Shown here piece by piece: positions 30,480 through 32,965 of a stretch of DNA of 32,965 bases. The notes beneath the pieces were generated by a model. It saw only the letters and a list, made by a program, of their open reading frames with translations. It was not told the DNA's origin and did not search any database. Position numbers and translations under genes: made by a program. Location of the stretch: the NCBI GenBank assembly GCA_964058805.1, contig CAXKVV010001711.1, positions 1 to 32,965 of the forward strand. The letters are read 5' to 3'. The first letter of the stretch is position 1. Each line of letters begins with the position of its first letter. Source of the DNA: Schoenoplectus triqueter. Lineage: Eukaryota; Streptophyta; Magnoliopsida; Poales; Cyperaceae.

Positions 30480-32153
30480 TCTTCTTCTTATTTCCCTTTC
30501 GTTTCTCTCTCATTTTCTTCTTCCTCTTACCATTGCTTCTTCTCTTTTTCTCTTCTTTATTCTGTCCAGCCACCTCTTCCTTCTTCTTATTCCTTCTACT
30601 TCTCCTCTTATTCTTTCTCTCTCTCTTTCTCCTTTCCTCTCCTTCAAGACACCCAACTCCCTTCTCAAGGATGAACCCAAAATTCTAGATTTGCAAGGTT
30701 TCATCGCTCGTCTCGACAAATTGATTATGGATTCACACTCATGGCCATTTTCTCTCTCTAACCGTGGTTGTCTCTCGGGTTTTCATCAATATTTAATAAA
30801 TTTTGCACTTAAGCCCCTTTGATTTTCATCGGTTGGTAAAATGCTTCCCAAAAGATTTCGTACCATTGATTTGGCCACCAAAACACTGCTCGCAGTTCAC
30901 GTTCTCAAAACCAGTTTCTCATTGATTTTACCATTGACAAACATAAGTGGTACCTATTTCGGGATGCCCAAGCCTATGCCAATTATATAGGCCAATTTCA
31001 TGAACGTCGGGTATCGACCGGCTTCTTCTTTGAAAAAATAGGAGGCATTAGGGACCAAGAGAGTGCTCAATTGGATCAATACTTAGAGCACCGGGGTTGC
31101 CGAAATTTTTTATCCTTCATAGAACCTATGTCTGCATCTATGATCCAGTTTTCTATGCCAATTTGTAATTCCACAATGAACCATTCTATGTCACTTCATG
31201 GTTAGTTGGTCATCCGATTGAACTTACCATGAAAAAATTGGGCAACTGGTTAAGTGTATCAAATAAAGGGGATGAGACATATCCTCTTAGGGGCTGGCCG
31301 ATTATCGCTTAGGAAGATGCCGATGCGTATCAGGTATGGTTTGATAGAGAATAGGTCTCGGAAAAATCCTTGTATGTCACCCATGTTCCCACACTTCACT
31401 GTCTCTTGTTTGTTCTCATCAATAATATTTTGAGTGCAAAATCAAATGTCAAGACCAATATGGAGCAAAATATAATTTTCTATCTGCGGCATCTCATTTC
31501 CCTAGATGACATCAAACTTAATATTCCATACATCATCCTACGACATATGAAAATTGCCTTCTCGAGTAAGTTTTACTATTTTCCATATTCACATCCATTC
31601 ATCGCATTGCCTTACATCACTGCATAAATCTACCCCCAAAAATTTCTGATAAGCTTAAAACCCCGCACAATATCTATGAGGAGCTTCCAAACATTGGTTC
31701 GCAAAGAGTTGTGACAAATGGTCGGCCGATCATGTTACCAGAACCTAAGGCCATAAATGACTAAATTTTTCTATCTAATGCCCTTCCTAATCAGTATTGG
31801 GATCCTACTAGTCCGACTCTTGAGGCACCTCCCACTTCCTCGACTCCGCCGACTCACACATCTTCTTTTAGCATTTCTGCACTTTACCTTCCCTTACAGA
31901 TATCAATGCCCAACTTCATTGGTTATGCACCCAATTTTCAACCTTCAATGCAGATTATCAGGTGTTCAAGAGTGATGTGTACGGTCGTCTAGATTTGATC
32001 GAGAACATCCAACATGATCGGATGGTTCAATGGGTCCAGTGTTTTGGTGTTGCCTCCACTTTTGCAGATGTGGATCATGATGATGGTGATGATGGTCCTA
32101 GTCAGGATGATGAAGGAGATGACAGTGATGTCACTGATGCCATGGATGAGTAG
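30480..32153 (+). pseudogene. Env-position ORF of the copia element (plant transposon protein type)
   Basis: In successive frames it reads DKHKWYLFRDAQAYANYI, FHERRVSTGFFF, LEHRGCRNFLSFIEPM, then (after a frameshift near 31201) GHPIELTMKKLGNWLSV, and LISLDDIKLNIPYIILRHM. This pattern resembles the 'putative plant transposon protein' family found in SIRE-type elements. The last open part (31962-32153) ends in an acidic tail (DDGDDGPSQDDEGDDSD). Two in-frame stops (about 31310 and 31351) and others break it. A Ser/Phe-rich CT-rich leader occupies 30480-30680. No signal peptide or fusion motif is recognised. Confidence 0.6.
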
Positions 32154-32505
32154 ATTAGTTTTTGTCATTTCTTTGTTACGGTTTAGGATGAGTGTTTCTT
32201 TTTTATTGTATGTTATGTGATGTTGGATATTGTTTGCTTTGGCATTATGTATGTTTTCATGATTATGTGACTTTGTTTGTTGTTTTGGCATTAGTTATAT
32301 CTGTTCTGTTCTTCTTTATTGTGATGTTGTGTTATTTATGTTAAGGGGATAATGCATATTTTGAGAGGGAGATTTGTCAAAAAAAATTTGATTTTCAAAC
32401 CAAAGGGGAGAAATAATTTGACATACTATAATTTTGATAAATTTATAAGGGATTATGCATTCTAAAATTCACAATTATATATGTATGTGGTTGTTTTGCT
32501 TTGTC

Positions 32506-32517
32506 AAAAGGGGGAGA
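32506..32517 (+). other. Copia polypurine tract (AAAAGGGGGAGA)
   Basis: It lies directly before the TG of the 3' LTR. Two similar purine tracts occur upstream (gagagggagattt at about 32360 and caaaggggagaaat at about 32400), suggesting a repeated PPT-like region. Confidence 0.75.
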
Positions 32518-32518
32518 T

Positions 32519-32965
32519 TGTTGTTGTAAATAATTTTCAAAAATATATATTTATATTTGTCAATTTGTAAAATAATCAAATAAAAATTTAATATTTTCTT
32601 TGAGTACATGTGTTGCAAGAATAAAGCATCAACATAAGAATATGCATGAACATCTTAAAGAAAAGTTAGGTTAGATTTATAACGAACAAAAGTAATCAAA
32701 TTACTCTTGAGATTAAACCAGTGAAATGAAGGTATTTGGATCTAACCGTTGCAACAAATTAAATAATCTCAGTACAAAGTTGAGCCAAAAATAACCAGCA
32801 GCAAAATTATCTTTATCCGTTGTAACGGATCATCTTGAGAAAAATTATAATGTGTCACTGACTACAAGCATTGCAACAAATCCTTATATCTGTTGTAACG
32901 AAATAAATTGCTCACGTTCAAAAGTTATCCAAAAATAATCAGGGAATTATCCCTTCTTAACCGTT
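32519..32965 (+). mobile_element. Copia 3' LTR, first 447 bases (cut by window end)
   Basis: It starts TGTTGTTGTAAATAA. It carries at least four more of the CCGTTG/CAACGG palindromes (32745, 32815-32830, about 32868, about 32889) and a half copy at the window edge. The rest lies outside the window. Confidence 0.65.

Larger units (their letters stand above)
24459..32965 (+). mobile_element. Decayed Ty1/copia retrotransposon, SIRE type
   Basis: Order: PBS, gag, protease, integrase, RT, RNase H, env-position ORF, polypurine tract, 3' LTR start. The IN-RT order defines copia. The long extra ORF between RNase H and the 3' LTR, and the GGGGGAGATTG-TTG boundary, are typical of SIRE/Maximus elements. 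The 5' LTR is unclear. TGTAATACTC (24459) to TTTAACA (24712) could be a 254-bp LTR or the tail of a truncated long one, but it does not resemble the visible 447 bases of the 3' LTR. Confidence 0.75.

Noticed and set aside
30480..30719. Ser/Phe-rich and Arg/Glu-rich frames on both strands
   Set aside because: Both come from one CT-rich stretch in the leader of the env-position ORF.

Overview
The window is repeat-dense plant (angiosperm) DNA made almost entirely of nested LTR retrotransposons. The evidence is plant-type TATA boxes, spliced genes with GT/AG introns, a plant mobile domain (PMD) protein, and a Ty1/copia element of SIRE type. I found no bacterial-type operon, no tRNA or rRNA gene, and no ordinary host gene.

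Positions 1-11781 are the 3' part of a large element, here called element A, on the + strand. Its internal end (1-4627) and 3' LTR (4628-11781, about 7.15 kb) together carry an apparently intact seven-exon gene on the minus strand. All six introns are phase 1 with GT/AG ends, and the CDS of 3354 nt encodes 1117 residues. Its promoter, start codon and first exon lie inside the LTR. The PMD exon and the C-terminal exons lie in the internal region. This layout fits the antisense additional ORFs known from some Ty3/gypsy (Tat/Ogre-like) elements.

Positions 11782-22086 hold two more LTRs of the same family, both on the minus strand. LTR B (18886-22086 plus 12711-11782) is the oldest. It was split by insertion C (12712-18885), which has a perfect 5-bp target duplication (tcaag), and apparently also by element A at 11781/11782. 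The large palindrome in the middle of the window is therefore the U5 end of LTR A facing the U5 end of LTR C. LTR B keeps an orphan copy of the first exon of the PMD-type gene.

The most unusual signal is in the U5 part of LTRs A and C. There is an array of about nine hairpins with a nearly constant 12-nt loop (GGTCTGTTKGTA type) whose stems differ from hairpin to hairpin but stay paired. Three pair-preserving changes also separate the two LTR copies. Two further hairpin families with covarying stems (loops CAAGTAA and GGCTCAGCGCTTCG), a paired hairpin module near the LTR leader, and a minihairpin array (CAAGA-ACA-TCTTG) lie close by. This looks like a selected or actively maintained structured leader, possibly for packaging or dimerisation.

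Positions 22087-24458 contain no recognisable gene. A minus-strand promoter-like stretch (TATAAAA box with CT-rich upstream DNA) is seen there. Positions 24459-32965 are a decayed SIRE-type copia element with PBS, gag, protease, integrase, RT, RNase H, an env-position ORF, a polypurine tract and the start of the 3' LTR. Many stops and frameshifts break it. Its 3' untranslated DNA and LTR are studded with the 16-bp palindrome ATCCGTTGYAACGGAT. All identifications come from reading the sequence; none was tested by database search.
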